Assembly: GCA_023053545.1 (NCBI GenBank)
Contig: JAKZAN010000003.1
Location: 529,501 to 593,500 of the forward strand
Direction: 5' to 3'
From: Lepidurus packardi
Taxonomy: Eukaryota; Arthropoda; Branchiopoda; Notostraca; Triopsidae
Length of the DNA: 64,000 nt
Part shown: one piece after another, positions 42,062 through 53,019 of the stretch
Position numbering within the stretch: the stretch's first letter is position 1
Layout: each line of letters opens with the position of its first letter
The notes under the pieces: generated by a model
Database searches by the model: none
Told to the model about the DNA's origin: nothing
Seen by the model: only the letters and a program-made list of their open reading frames with translations
Translations under genes and position numbers: made by a program

Positions 42062-43754
42062 CTAGACCTTTGGAGGATGAGATCGAGCGGAGGAAGGCCC
42101 ACTTCTACCTCTAAAGCTGCTGATGGGGTCGTAGAAAGTGCACCTGTTATGCTTAATAACCCTCTTCTGTACAATTGGTTAAGGGGACGTAGTGCGGAGT
42201 TGGAGATATTACACCATGCTGGGTAGCCATATCTAATTTTGTATAGGATCATTGCTTGTAGTAGGTCTCGGAGTTGTTTACAAGTGACCGCTTTCGAAAA
42301 TTTGCACATTATGATCTCGCGTTGGAGGATTTGATTGCCTTGAGCTGCTAAAAGACTTGCATGGTAATTCCATTGTAGGCGGTTGTCACATTTAAGGCCA
42401 TGATATCTCACCGTTTGCTTCGGAATAAAAGTGCTATCACCCCATGAGAGAGGAGCCTCTTCCACTGAACGTTTTCTGGAGAAATGTATTAACTCCGTTT
42501 TTTCTTTTGAGAATTGCATGTGGAATTTCTTGCCCCATTTCTCTAGGGTTGAAAGATTATTTGAGAGGAGTTTTACGTTAGATTCGCTTGAGGGTCCAGA
42601 GACATGCAGGATCAGATCGTCCGCGAAGGCCTGGTTCTGTATTCGTTTCTTTTTGATGGCGTTCAGTGCTCCATTGATGTAAAAAATGAAAAGCGAAGGC
42701 GATAAAGGGGACCCTTGCGGGAAGCCATTAGGGACAGTGTATAAGCTACTCACGCCTGCTTCACATTCAACGAAAGCCTTACGAGAATGCAGGAAGCTTT
42801 CGACCCATTTGGTTAATTGTTGAGGTAGCTTCTTTCTACGTAGCTCGGTTGTCAGCTTCAAATGACACACGTTGTCGAAGGAACTTGAAATGTCTAATAG
42901 TAGAGCCGAGTGGACTTTGTTTTTGTCAAAGGAAGTCAGCACCGCATTACATAGTTTAACAAGCGCATCCGTTGTGGATCTTTCTTGACGAAAGCCCCAC
43001 TGACTATCCGAGAGCATTTGGTTGTCTTCGAAATGAGTTCGTAGACGTAACGCCACTGCTTTTTTCCATTACTTTCCCCATGACAGGTAAGAGCGATATA
43101 GGTCTGAAGCTTTTGACCGTTGCGTAATCCGTCTTGCCCGGTTTGGGTAACGGGAGGACTTTACCCTTCTTCCACATGGATGGGTAATGGCCCAAGGAGT
43201 ATGATGCCTTATATGTACGGGTAACTTTTTCGCCGATAACCATCCACAGTTCTTTCAGAACTCTGGCTTGAATACCGTCCATTCCAGCCGCTTTATTGGG
43301 TTGGAGGCTATTTACTATAGAGGAGATTTTTCCCATGTCGAACGCTTGTGTTAAGGGGGTATCTGGGGGCCTTCTCCTGTTGTTACTCCGAAGTGAAGCA
43401 GGAGGTGTTTGTAGCTTTTCGTGCGGTACCCCACCCAGCAGTTTGCTCGCTATGAAGTTAAGTGTAGCTAGCGTCCGGGAAGGGTGACCCATCCTCTTAT
43501 CTTAGATGATCCAACTTGTTTCTTTGTTGCGGACGCATAGCACGCTCTAGGTTCCATATGGTTCTGCTGTTCGGGGTAGCGAATTGATTTTCCCAGTACT
43601 GGTCCCTACATTTTCTAGTTTTTGAACGATACAAATTTCTCATGGACCTCCAAGCTCTTTCCCTTTCGTCGCCACCGTATCTCCTAAAGTAGTGCAGAGC
43701 TTTCGCTGCTTGTTTCCTAAGGGCTTGTAAGCTACCATTCCACCATGGGTTCTT

Positions 43755-43784
43755 CAGGCTCGAAATTGTACAATTTCGAGCCTG
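43755..43784. repeat. Perfect 30-bp palindrome at an internal LINE-E deletion
   Basis: CAGGCTCGAAATTGT is followed directly by its reverse complement. The inner 16 bp are natural endonuclease codons (KLYNF). The outer bases run into the linker on one side. Confidence 0.9.
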
Positions 43785-44126
43785 CTGTGCCGGGGGATTT
43801 ATCTTCTCAGAGCCAGTGGTGTGCGTTGAAGTCGCCAGTGATAATAACGTTGGATCCTAAGTTTCTTGTTTTTTCCCATAACTCCTCAAGTAGTGCTTCC
43901 GTGGATTCTGTGTGTCGGCGGTAAACGGCTATTATAATTATAGGTGTGATGAGGGGGAATTTACTTTTATGACCGTGAACAGGCTAGTCATATATAGAAT
44001 AGTGCATGCGCTGTTTGAGTTACGTAGAACAACAATTCCCTCATAGCTCAAACTTGGTTTCTTAATGTCAAAACCCATAATTGAGCTGCTCAAGAGGCGC
44101 TGTGGAGGTTCCAGTATTATCACAGT

Positions 44127-44182
44127 GTCAACTCGGTGCATGTGTGCTTCTCGCTTCTCTGTCAACTCGGTGCATGTGTGCT
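44127..44182. repeat. 22-bp direct repeat at the LINE-E/Gypsy-2 junction
   Basis: 'gtcaactcggtgcatgtgtgct' style repeats lie at about 44127-44148 and 44161-44182, separated by 12 bp. The first is LINE-E coding sequence; the second abuts Gypsy RT. Confidence 0.85.
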
Positions 44183-46430
44183 AAGAAATTACCACAACCT
44201 CTTCCACAAAGAACCTACATTTCAATGGATTCAACTTAATTCCACTACTTGCCAACCTACTCAGTACCGCACGCACGTCTTCTACATGCTGCTCGAATGT
44301 TCCGCTAAAAACAAGAACATCGTCCAAACAAACGAGAGCAAAACGCCAATTGACATAATGTAAAACTTGATTCATCATCCTCTGAAACGTACCCGGTGCA
44401 TTACAAAAACCAAATGGTAGCACCTTGAACTGAAACAAGTCTTCTCCAGTAGTAAAAGCTGTTACTTCTTTTGATCCATCTTCCATAGGGACTTGCCAAT
44501 AACCGCTTTTCTGGTCTAAGCTTGTAAACCAACGAGCTGACCCTACTGTCCTGATTAAATCATCTACCCTTGGCAACGGGTGACTGTCTTTCTTGGTTAC
44601 TTCATTGGCCTTCCTAAAATCCACGCAAAACCGATAAGCCCCGTCTTTCTTTTTCACTAACACAATTAAACTTGCCCACGGTGAATTACTAGGCTCAATA
44701 ATGTCGTTTTCTAACTCTCTTGAACCTGGGTTTGGACAACTTCTTTTAAATGAATGGGAAGCCTGTAGGGATTTTGCTTAATCGGACTACCCCTAGTTTC
44801 TATTTTATGGCTTACGTTTTTCACCTTACCAACTTGACCTTCACCAGCAAAAACCTCTTTGAACTCACTGAAAAGGGATTTAACAGCCTTTATTTCTTCA
44901 TATTTTAAATGAGATAGCTCTGGTATCCACTCGTTACCTACTTTCTTTCTTTCCGTTGGGGGAAGTACTTCATCTGTTAATAGCGCTATCGACACTTCTA
45001 CCAAAGCTTCACCCTCTTCTAACCTTACAGGTTGATCAACAACATTACACACTAACACGGGTACGCAACCAGATGTTTCTGATACGCAGGCCCTAGCTAC
45101 AAATACCCCTTTTTGTTGTAGTAAAGGACTAGGCTCTACAAGCATCGCTTCACCGCTGACCAACCTACGATTCGTAAAGGATCGCTTAATCGTAGCGATT
45201 ACAAAAGTTTCCTGATTGGCTTCAATAATGGTAGCTGTTCCTACTTCTACAACTCCACTAAACTTACAATCTCGTACAAGCTTACCATTCAACTTTAGCG
45301 TGCTTTTATCGAAATCTAAAATGGCTGAACATTGTTTAAGAAAGTCCGTCCCTAGGATTACTTCGTCTGTACAATCAACCACTAATGCGTCTAATACAGT
45401 TCTATCTGCTTTTTCCCATTCAAGTTCAACCCTGCTTTCTCCTATTGTACTTAGTTCTAGACCTCGATTCGCAGTAGCTACCCTACGACTAGTAGGTTCG
45501 ACTTGTAACTCAGGTAGCCTATCTGCAACCATCGTACTTACTAAAGAACAATGACTACCCGTATCAATTACTGCAGAACAAGTTAATCCATTGACCGACA
45601 CTTTTAGCATAGGGCACGACTCAACAACAACTCGCCTAGCTAATGGCTGTGAAGGCTTTTCTGGACAATCCTTGCCTATATGTCCTACCTTCTGACAATT
45701 TCGACATTTTGTGCGACATTCAGACGAAATATGCCCCTTTAACGTGCAATTACCACAGACTAAAGTGCAATCCTTTCTAAGGTGACCCGTCTTTTTACAT
45801 CCAAAGCATTTACCTCTGTGGTTACTACTCCGGGATTCGGGTTGTACCTTGCTGGACCGTTGGTTGGATTCTTTACCACTAACATTAATTTGACGACTCG
45901 GGATGGGTTTTGGCTGCACCGACTGCCGAACGACTTCTCGGGATATTCGGATGAAGTTTAGTTTTTCAACGAGACCAGGTAACGTCTTGATTTGTGCATC
46001 GTAGAATAGGGACTGCCAGTTGACAGGTAGGCCTCTGACGGATTGCTCCATAACAAATCGTTCTACTGTAGCGTCGTCTGTAATCTCTGGATTGGCTGCC
46101 TTGAAGAGACGCTTCAAGTCGCTACCATAAGCATGAGCTGATTCCGTTTTCGACAGCTTTCGATTGTAGAATTCTGTAAGATGCAGTCTCCTGGACTCCG
46201 CCGGCTGGAAAACTTCTTGCAGCGATGCCACTAGTTCGGAATATGATGTTGGCTAAACAGCTAAGTTGTCGAGAGCTCCTTCCGCATCGCCGACTATCAA
46301 CGCGGTAAAATCCGAAAGCAGGCGGCATCGGACCACGAATTGGCAGTAGCTACTCGTCGAAATCTCGTCATGAACTTGCCAAAATCTGTTGTCCCGTCGA
46401 ATTCGGTTGCGGTCACGATGGATTTTGTAC
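44183..46430 (-). pseudogene. Gypsy-2 fragment: gag, protease and RT start
   Basis: Minus strand. The gag capsid region starts near 46420 in broken frames (ATEFDGTTDFGKF). It is open from 46231: FYNRKLSKTESAHAYGSDLKRL, then three CCHC knuckles, CFGCKKTGHLRKDC, CGNCTLKGHISSEC and CRNCQKVGHIGKDC. The protease has SAVIDTGSHCSLVS and VILGTDFLKQC. After a frameshift near 44715 the RT reads LVKKKDGAYRFCVDFRKAN, WFTSLDQKSGYWQVPM and CLDDVLVFSG (catalytic DD present, Tyr replaced). It stops at 44182 in the RT, so RNase H, integrase and both LTRs are absent. Three knuckles in gag are unusual for Gypsy elements, which often have one or two. Confidence 0.85.
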
Positions 46431-46549
46431 GAAGGTGTAAGCAAACGTCAAATCTCTAAAAAAAGGTTAATAGTCAGCGGTCGAGGTCGCAATGTCCCAC
46501 GGGATAAGTCAGCGTTGGCAAAATCTTCCGGATACTTGCATCCGGAACA
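46431..46549 (-). repeat. BEL/Pao 1, upstream LTR, second part
   Basis: Matches 31469-31594 with a few substitutions and ends GGAACA. Followed by the GTAAC duplication and repeat U. Confidence 0.85.
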
Positions 46550-46554
46550 GTAAC

Positions 46555-46760
46555 CGTTAAAAACGTATCCCGCAAATCCAATGTCAACAATGACCAGTGG
46601 CCCCATCTCATGGGTACCTAGTCGTGTACTACATTCATGCTTTTTGAACGTCTGTAAGGAAGGCCAGTGTCATTCCTTGCTCAAGGGTACTTTTCGGTTT
46701 TTAATTTGAACATTTTCGACATTGTGTAATGTTAAGGGCTTCAGTTGGGAGAGGTAACAG
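46555..46760. repeat. Repeat U, copy 2, right part
   Basis: Continues the sequence interrupted at 31276. It matches 11128-11320 closely and, in its middle, 1-95. Confidence 0.8.
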
Positions 46761-46829
46761 AATTTATAATGACATCTAGAAGTTTTTTTAAATTAATTTT
46801 TTGTTGCTGATTAAATTTAAAAAGGGTAC

Positions 46830-47990
46830 GGTATGTGGGGTTATTGTGAGATTTGACAGAAACAGTTTCTTCCCAAAATTCTTACGAGGTGTAGAGGTCT
46901 TTTAAGGGGTTCTCAATTGTTTCCCATCGACTTTTCCACTTTTCATTATTGCTTCCTTGATCCATTTCATTGCTTCGAATTGGCTTGTACCTGTCCAGGG
47001 AGTCGATACGAGGCTATTTGCTCTATCAGGAGGTGTTGATTTCTGTCTTGGCTGCTTCGATGGAAAATGTCACAATAACCTATTTCCAGGAGCAGCCCAT
47101 TAGGAGGTAATCCTGTCTCGACTTGCGGGGCTACAGTTGTTGTAAGATACCTGTTGTGGTTAACAACCCCTATTGATGTGTGTAGTAAAGGACATGTAGC
47201 CTCGAATCTAAGACGTTGCACCATATAGGGAAAGCACAGCGCAGTTTGCGATGACCGTTACCAAAAAAGGCGTGTGGAACAGTTGATCGACTTTGAGACT
47301 TGCGCTAGTTTTTGGAATCCTTTTTGCAGTGTAATTGCTCTGCTGCGACGTGGGCTAATAGCAGAATAGGGTTATGTGTCGTGCCATGGTATCTTACTAC
47401 CTCTTTCGGCTGGACCACTAAGGCTCCCCAGGCAACAGATTCTTATTCACGCGTTCGTCTTCTCGAGAAGTGGATTAGTTCGGTCTTCTCTTTCACCAAT
47501 TCAAGTCAGTCGTTTTGTCCACTTTTCGAGGGCTGACAGGTTGTGGGTTGAGTCTAATATTTCCCTCACTGGGTGAGCCTGAGATAAGAAGCATTTTTTT
47601 AATTGTCTATGAAATGTTGAGTTCTTTTACGCTTACCTTTGATGACGCTCAGTGGCCCGTTAATATAGGCCAATAAGAGAATCGGAGAGATTGGGATACC
47701 TTATGATACACCTTTCTGGATTGATTATATTTCGTTTCATTTTTTTCCGACCCACATGCCATTAATGCTTTGTTGTTTTTCAACAAGCGCTTGATCCCGC
47801 CTGCTAGTTTAAAAGGAACTTATATTTTCCGAAGCTCCATCACCAGCCTATCATGATCCTTACTGTCAAAGGCGCCTTTGATTTCCAGCAGTAGGGCTGT
47901 ATGACTTTATGTCGATAGAAACTTTCAAGAACCGCATTGCTAGGTGTTTCAAGAGCGCCTGTTATAGAACTTCCTGTCTGAAACATAATT
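46830..47990 (-). pseudogene. LINE-B fragment, longer copy
   Basis: Heavily broken RT on the minus strand: DHDRLVMELRKI near 47850, ISPILLLAYINGPLSVIKGKRKR near 47660, KEKTELIHFS-like codons near 47480, then TTVAPQVETGLPPNGLLLEIGY near 47110-47060. It matches 96-600 over its 3' part. Numerous stops make it long dead. The catalytic FADD region is degraded (FIDN). Confidence 0.7.
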
Positions 47991-48013
47991 CCCAAGTCAA
48001 GTTTCCTTAGTCC

Positions 48014-50541
48014 TTAACTTGTTTTAAATTTTGGCTCGTCGAGGCAAATATACCCGCGGGCATTGCAGAAATTTCGTAGGAGTTTTGAGACCCGATCGTG
48101 CCGGTGGATTCGGGTCTCGTGTGATCTTGGACAAATCTTTGCCCAGCCTCGCGTTGGGATCTCCTGCTTCAAAATGAACCCAAGGCCATGCAGTCTTGAT
48201 GCATCAACGTGTAGGGCTGTGGGTCTTGAAGGGTCGTAGAAGGCGAGCTCTTCGACTTCAGCCAACTGCTCTTTTGCCCTGTTGAATGCTTCTTCATGCG
48301 TTGTGGTCCATTCGAAGATGCGATCTTTCTTGAGGAGTGGCGCAAGGGGGATTAAGGCTTCGGCTAACTTCTTTGAAAAGTTACCTATTTGCTGGCATAG
48401 CTCGTTGAAGGCCCTGACGTCCGTGATGTTTTTCGGCGTTGGAAACTCCTTTATGGCCTTCATTAACTCGGGATCGGGTTTGAATCCGCTGCTGTTGAGG
48501 ATGAAGCAACCAAACTTCGCTGTCGATTGAGCGAACTGGATTTGTTTGACGTTCAAAGCGATGTTGTTATCCGCTGCCTTCTGGAACAGCTTCCGAACCA
48601 TTTCCAGGTGAGTAACGTAGTCCACTGAAAAGACTACGATGTCTTCTACCACACATCTGCTTGAGGGTAGGCTGTCGAAAACTTCCGACACGCGACGTCC
48701 ATAGTCGTCCCCTGCATGTCTTATACCGAATGGCAGTCTCAGATACTGATACCTACCAAACGGAGTAGAAAACGTTGTTAAAGCTGTCGACTCTTCATCC
48801 AGCTTCACTTGGTGGTATCCCTTCAGGGCGTCCACGACGGTAAAAAACTTCATCCCCGGTGGAATGGTCCGTACGGCCTGGAATGGTGTTGGGGACTCGA
48901 ACTTCGGGAGAACTATACATTTGTTGAGTTCCCGGAAGTCAACGCATAGACGTATACCTCCGTCCTTCTTCGGCACAAGGACGATATGGTGTACCCATGC
49001 CGTTGGTTGCGACACCTTCCGAACTATCTCTTGTTTCTCGAGGGATTCCAGCTCTTCCTTGACTTTCGGCATTAAGGGTTCAGATACAGGGCGCGACCCT
49101 TTCAAGGTTACTGGTGCTGCACCTTCCTTTAATTGGAAGTGGCATGGTGGACCAGACATAGTTCTGCAAACTCCATCGAAAACTTGTGGGAACTCGTCCA
49201 TGAGTTTTTGAAGATCCCTTGGCTTGCTGGATTCGACCGCTCCGTTGTCAGCTCTGCTCTCTGCTATCAAGTTCGGGAAGAGTGCGTTGTCGTCCATACT
49301 GCGCACCGGAGTCCCGGCTGGTTCCGTCGTTGAGGTTCTGGCAGAAGCTTCGGTAATTCGGATGTGTGGATACTCCTCCGGCAACATTTGCAGAGCTTTT
49401 TGGGTATCTCCAGATAGGACGGGTTGTTTTAAGTTTTTTAAAACGTGAACGGTTGTCTTTGTTGGACGAGACTGCCCGTCTCCCGCGATCCAATCGAAAG
49501 TCGCCCGGAATGTGCCTGCGCTGGTAATCTTCTCGCCTACAGCTGTGTACGCTGGTTCATCTTGCGGCGATAATACCACGCCTTTCAGCAGGTCTTTGTA
49601 CATCTGCTCAGGGATTGCATCAATGTCAGCTCCTGTGTCAGGTAGCACCAGGATTTCTACGATCTTCCTGGTATTCGTTGTCCGTATGACCTTGACCGTG
49701 ACCATTTTGCTTGTTGCCGTTGAACTGGGACTCTGCTTCGCGGAACTGATGTATACGGCTTGTATGGCTGCATTATCCTTGTCGTCCTTGCTTCTACATA
49801 CTTCCTTGAAATGCCCCGTTTTTCCGCACTTTCTGCAATCTGTGCGTGCATGTTTCTTTTTGGCTCCACAGTACGAGCATTTTGCCTTTCCAGAAGGGCT
49901 GTTTGAAGGCTTCGGCGGCTTGTCCGTCTTCGAAACGCCACAGATTGAAGCTCCGTTTTCACCTTTCATCTTCTGGTTTTGGAGTGCAGCGGCTTCGCAT
50001 GAATTCAGCGTTGCCACGGCTTCGTCGAGGAGAAGGGTTAGTCCCTTCTCAAGCAGCTTTCGTCTTGTTTCGTTCTCTGCCACGCCGTATACCACTTGGC
50101 CTAAGATACTTGTCGATTCGTATGAGCCGCAGCAGTCCTTTGAGAACTCGCATTTTCTTGACAAATCTCGAAGTTCGCATAACCAGTTGTCTACACGTTC
50201 TTCCGCCCTTTGTTTGCGTGACGCAAACTCGTGACGCCAAAATGGTGGTTTCTCCCTGCGTTACACCGCTCCTCCAATCTGGCGATGATGGCGGTGTGAC
50301 TCTTGAGTTCTTGGGAGGTAAGTCCTGCTGTTAAAACGATTTGCAGCGTGGATTTGGACAAACATGACAAGAGAGTATTTGTTTTGTATGCTGGCCTGTC
50401 TTCCTCCTTCAGAACTGAGTCAATTGTTGATAATGCGAGAAAAACTTCCCACTGTGTCTTCCACACTTCGAAACAGTCTTTAAATTCTTCTAAATCGAGT
50501 GGGGGTGGCGTGCCATAGGGCTTAAATGGTTTGGCTGCCAT
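48014..50541 (-). pseudogene. Gypsy-3 gag-pol (gag, protease, RT, RNase H start)
   Basis: Gag probably starts at MAAKPFKPYGTPPP (50541), with EEFKDCFEVWKTQWEVFL. A frameshift near 50200 joins it to 50164-48014, which reads CELRDLSRKCEF-like codons, the knuckle CSYCGAKKKHARTDC with CRKCGKTGHFKEVC, protease VLPDTGADIDAIPEQMY, and RT with IRLCVDFRELNKCI, FFTVVDALKGYHQV, LRLPFGIRHAGDDY and VVEDIVVFS. It ends with RNase H start LHVDASRLHGLGFIL. The catalytic pair reads E-D instead of D-D. The frame drifts after about 48120 and stops at 48014. Integrase is missing. Confidence 0.85.
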
Positions 50542-50651
50542 TTTGGTAGTGACTGGTTGTCCACGTTTTAGCACTTTTACGCACTTTCTGTCTATTTGCG
50601 TACAAATCACGTAAGCACACTAACTGAAGTTTGTAGATAATTGTTCTTTAC

Positions 50652-50664
50652 ACCGACTGCGCCA
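50652..50664 (-). promoter_or_regulatory. Gypsy-3 primer-binding site
   Basis: The minus strand reads TGGCGCAGTCGGT directly next to the LTR. This matches the tRNA-Ser type primer site known for 17.6/297-like Gypsy elements, as I recall it. Confidence 0.75.
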
Positions 50665-50830
50665 TGGTATGACTTCTAGTCTTAAATTTGGTACTAAGAT
50701 TTGGTGTATTGGATGTGTGGCTCACAAGCTAACGATGGTCCCCGTGTTGACGCTCAACTCTTACTACCTCTCTCTCACCTTTCCTAACTGACCTCTCACT
50801 AGGCAAAGCTGCCCTCAAGGTTACATACCA
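50665..50830 (-). repeat. Gypsy-3 5' LTR
   Basis: About 166 bp, ends TGGTATG and CATACCA on the plus strand, flush with the primer-binding site. The partner 3' LTR was not found. The flank at 50831 is P-element coding sequence. Confidence 0.65.
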
Positions 50831-52230
50831 ATAGAGGGCATGCAGATGACCTCATACCACCCGCCGCTCGCTCTAATGCTACCAAACAAATGTTCTAAGT
50901 TGTCCTGGTTGAAGTTTCTTAAGCGGAGATTGTCAATCACATTGTTTTTATATAAATGCCTAACTAAAGCCTTGACAGCATTCACCGATAACAGCCAGCC
51001 ATTTACACATTTAATACGCTTCGTGACATTCTTACCAGCCTTAGAAATAGCTTTAATGGAACGCAGAAAGTTTGAAAGCTTCTGAAGTGTTATCCAGTGA
51101 GGGCTACTAAAAACAGTGGGGTGAAAATTGGACGTCGCAAAGCTTTGCGATAAACAGATGACAAACCATTAAAAAATATCAAACAAACTGTCGAAATTTA
51201 AGAGGAACTCTGCGGTTTGAAGAGCTTGAACCGGTAGCTTGTTAAACCGAACTAAAGTTCGGATTCCTGCGGCAACAGTATGACTGCAAACCTGTGAAGC
51301 TAGTTTAACTTTCGTCTTCAGAAAACTAGTTGTGTTAATATGCTGTAGACTTAACTTCCTAGCTAAACGGTATTTTTGTTTACGATCTGGTTGGTTTCAC
51401 GGGCGCGCCTATCACTCTTGCTCACTTGACAAAAGCCTCCGTTCTCAACGACCACTCTTTCTCTTCTCTTTCTCTTGGACTCACCTCTCCCGAACTCAAC
51501 TCACTTTTCCACGTCGGTGGTTGAAATCGTACCAACAAGGTAATACGAAACAAAATAAGGGAAAACTGGTGCACGTTTACCCCAAGCCTAGCGCTTACTA
51601 GTGCACATGTACCGTGGTACATAACAGATCTATTTAAAAAAATCTACGTAAGTGACCCCACTTTGCTACCTTAATTTTGGCCGAACCGAATACCATGTAA
51701 TTCTTAATGAGGTTGTTTCTGATACTTTTTAACAATTCGGGTGCGTCGAAAAGAAAAAAGACATTTTTAGAATTGTGTAAGAAAAAGGGCTTAAGAAAGG
51801 ATAATCCCATGTTCCTAACAGCTTTCTGGTTGCTGGGACCCTGGTCACAAACTGTCGCTATAAGCTCACACTTTGCTTCAGCTAGCTTGTCTATACATTC
51901 TTTAACTAACTTAGCTAGAAGAGAAGCAGCACAGCTTCCGTTTACAAAAAAGTATCCAACGGGTAGTTTCCAGTGTCCATCAATTGACTTGATCATAAAA
52001 ACAAAAACGGAGTTCGCTACTTTAGCATCATTTCCTGTCTGACAATATTCGTAACCTATAACTGAATCAGAGCCTATCTCGTAATCAAGAGATGTCTTTA
52101 ATGACATCTCATCAAAGGACAAAACAGACATGCGTTCAGAACGGGTAAAAGAATTCATTTTAACCTTTAAAAGCTTAAAAATAATTTCGTTAAAACCTGG
52201 CCTTATCTTAACTCGAGACATACTTTCTTA
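50831..52230 (-). pseudogene. P-element transposase, catalytic and C-terminal part (interrupted)
   Basis: The open frame 52221-51634 carries RMSVLSFDEMSLKTSLDYE (first catalytic Asp region), GHWKLPVGYFFVNG, ATVCDQGPSNQKAV (second Asp) and FFLFDAPELLKSIRNNL, all landmarks of THAP9/P-element transposases. A stop replaces a codon at the end (RRFF-stop-ID). Beyond the solo LTR (51388-51626) the frame continues with RKQKYRLARKLSLQHINTTSF, KVKLASQVCSHTVAAGI and, in other frames, the 'NLRLRNFNQDNLEHLFGSIRA' type C-terminal motif up to 50831. Met at 52221 is internal; the N-terminal half is at 55552-56389. Confidence 0.82.
51388..51626. mobile_element. Solo LTR inside the P-element
   Basis: 239 bp, TGGTTGG to CATAACA on the plus strand, with four-base duplications GATC on both sides (51384-51387 and 51627-51630). 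Removing it restores the P-element reading across the site. The LTR family is different from the Gypsy-1 and Gypsy-3 LTRs. Confidence 0.8.
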
Positions 52231-53019
52231 ACAGTGAAGTTAAGGGAAAAAAACAAACATGTTACTCCACTGGTTATAAGCTCTTCGACTAATACCTAGG
52301 CTAGACGGGACGATTTAATGATAATCAACTCCGACTACCTGAGTTAAACATGTTTATGTGAGTCGTCTAGAAACAACAACATTAACGCTAATGATAATCA
52401 ACTGTTAATGAAGGTTCTGATTTAATGAAGTTGGCACAAGTTCATTAACTATGACCAACATTAGCTAATGCCTAATTAAAGCCCCGTCTAGACAACTTAC
52501 CTGATTAAGTTAGGACTAGGATGACAAAATAGCATTTCTTAGCTTCATAAAACGTTTTTCTCATATAAATATAAAAAAGAACCAATACGAATAAAAACCG
52601 GAATCAGTCTCTTTTCTATTGTAGGCCTTAACTGATCGCTAATGCACGCAAATAATGTTGTGAAAAAAAATAATCGGCCATACGTAAAAACGTCATTTTT
52701 TGTCGTTCGAATGGACTTTCTGTCGATAATGTGTTTAATTATGTGAAGGTTAACACTAATAAAGCATTGGAAAGATTCGAGCTTGGTAAAACACATTTCT
52801 TCGTTTCGGAAAAGTCTACTTTCCGAAAACGAACAACACAGATCTGAAAGAAAGGATCCCCTTTCACTTCCATATTTTTTCTCCTTAAAATATAGTAAAA
52901 GTGCTACTCGGACTCGGATACAAGGGATCCCTCTCGACACTTATTGCCTGCATATGAAAGCGTCGAAAGTACTACATATAGCATGGTGTTTAGCCTATAG
53001 CTCACAGTAGTCGAGCACC

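Larger units (their letters stand above)
42062..44182 (-). pseudogene. LINE-E ORF2 remnant fused to LINE-D
   Basis: Endonuclease start (44165-43938: VDTVIILEPPQ, YEGIVVLRN), then GDFNAHHWLSED and GTAGSKLYNF near 43790, where a deletion at a palindrome removes the rest of the endonuclease. The linker (NPWWNGSLQALRKQ) follows, then RT in two frames: 43492-43004 (FRPISLLPVMGKVMEK) and 43056-42062 (LLLDISSSFDNVCH, GFPQGSPLSP, FADDLILHVSGPS). After LEVEVGLPPLDLILQR the frame passes without a break into the LINE-D linker, giving an open frame of 452 residues (43056-41698). That open frame is a chimera, not a gene. The LINE-E 3' end is missing. Confidence 0.8.
31277..46549 (-). mobile_element. BEL/Pao element 1 with nested insertions
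   Basis: The element runs on the minus strand from the right LTR (39266-39319 plus 46431-46549) through gag and pol to the left LTR (31277-31594). Its ends are TGTTAC and GGAACA. Five-base direct repeats GTAAC flank it (31272-31276 and 46550-46554), the length expected for BEL/Pao. Repeat U copy 1 keeps the empty site (CTAACCG). The right LTR is split by LINE-D/LINE-E and Gypsy-2 sequence, with about 140 bp of LTR missing. Inside, a 1.1-kb part of pol is duplicated around a truncated Copia. Confidence 0.88.

Noticed and set aside
49512-50334. Long plus-strand open frames (240 and 162 codons)
   Set aside because: Antisense shadows of Gypsy-3 gag-pol, which has clear motifs on the other strand.
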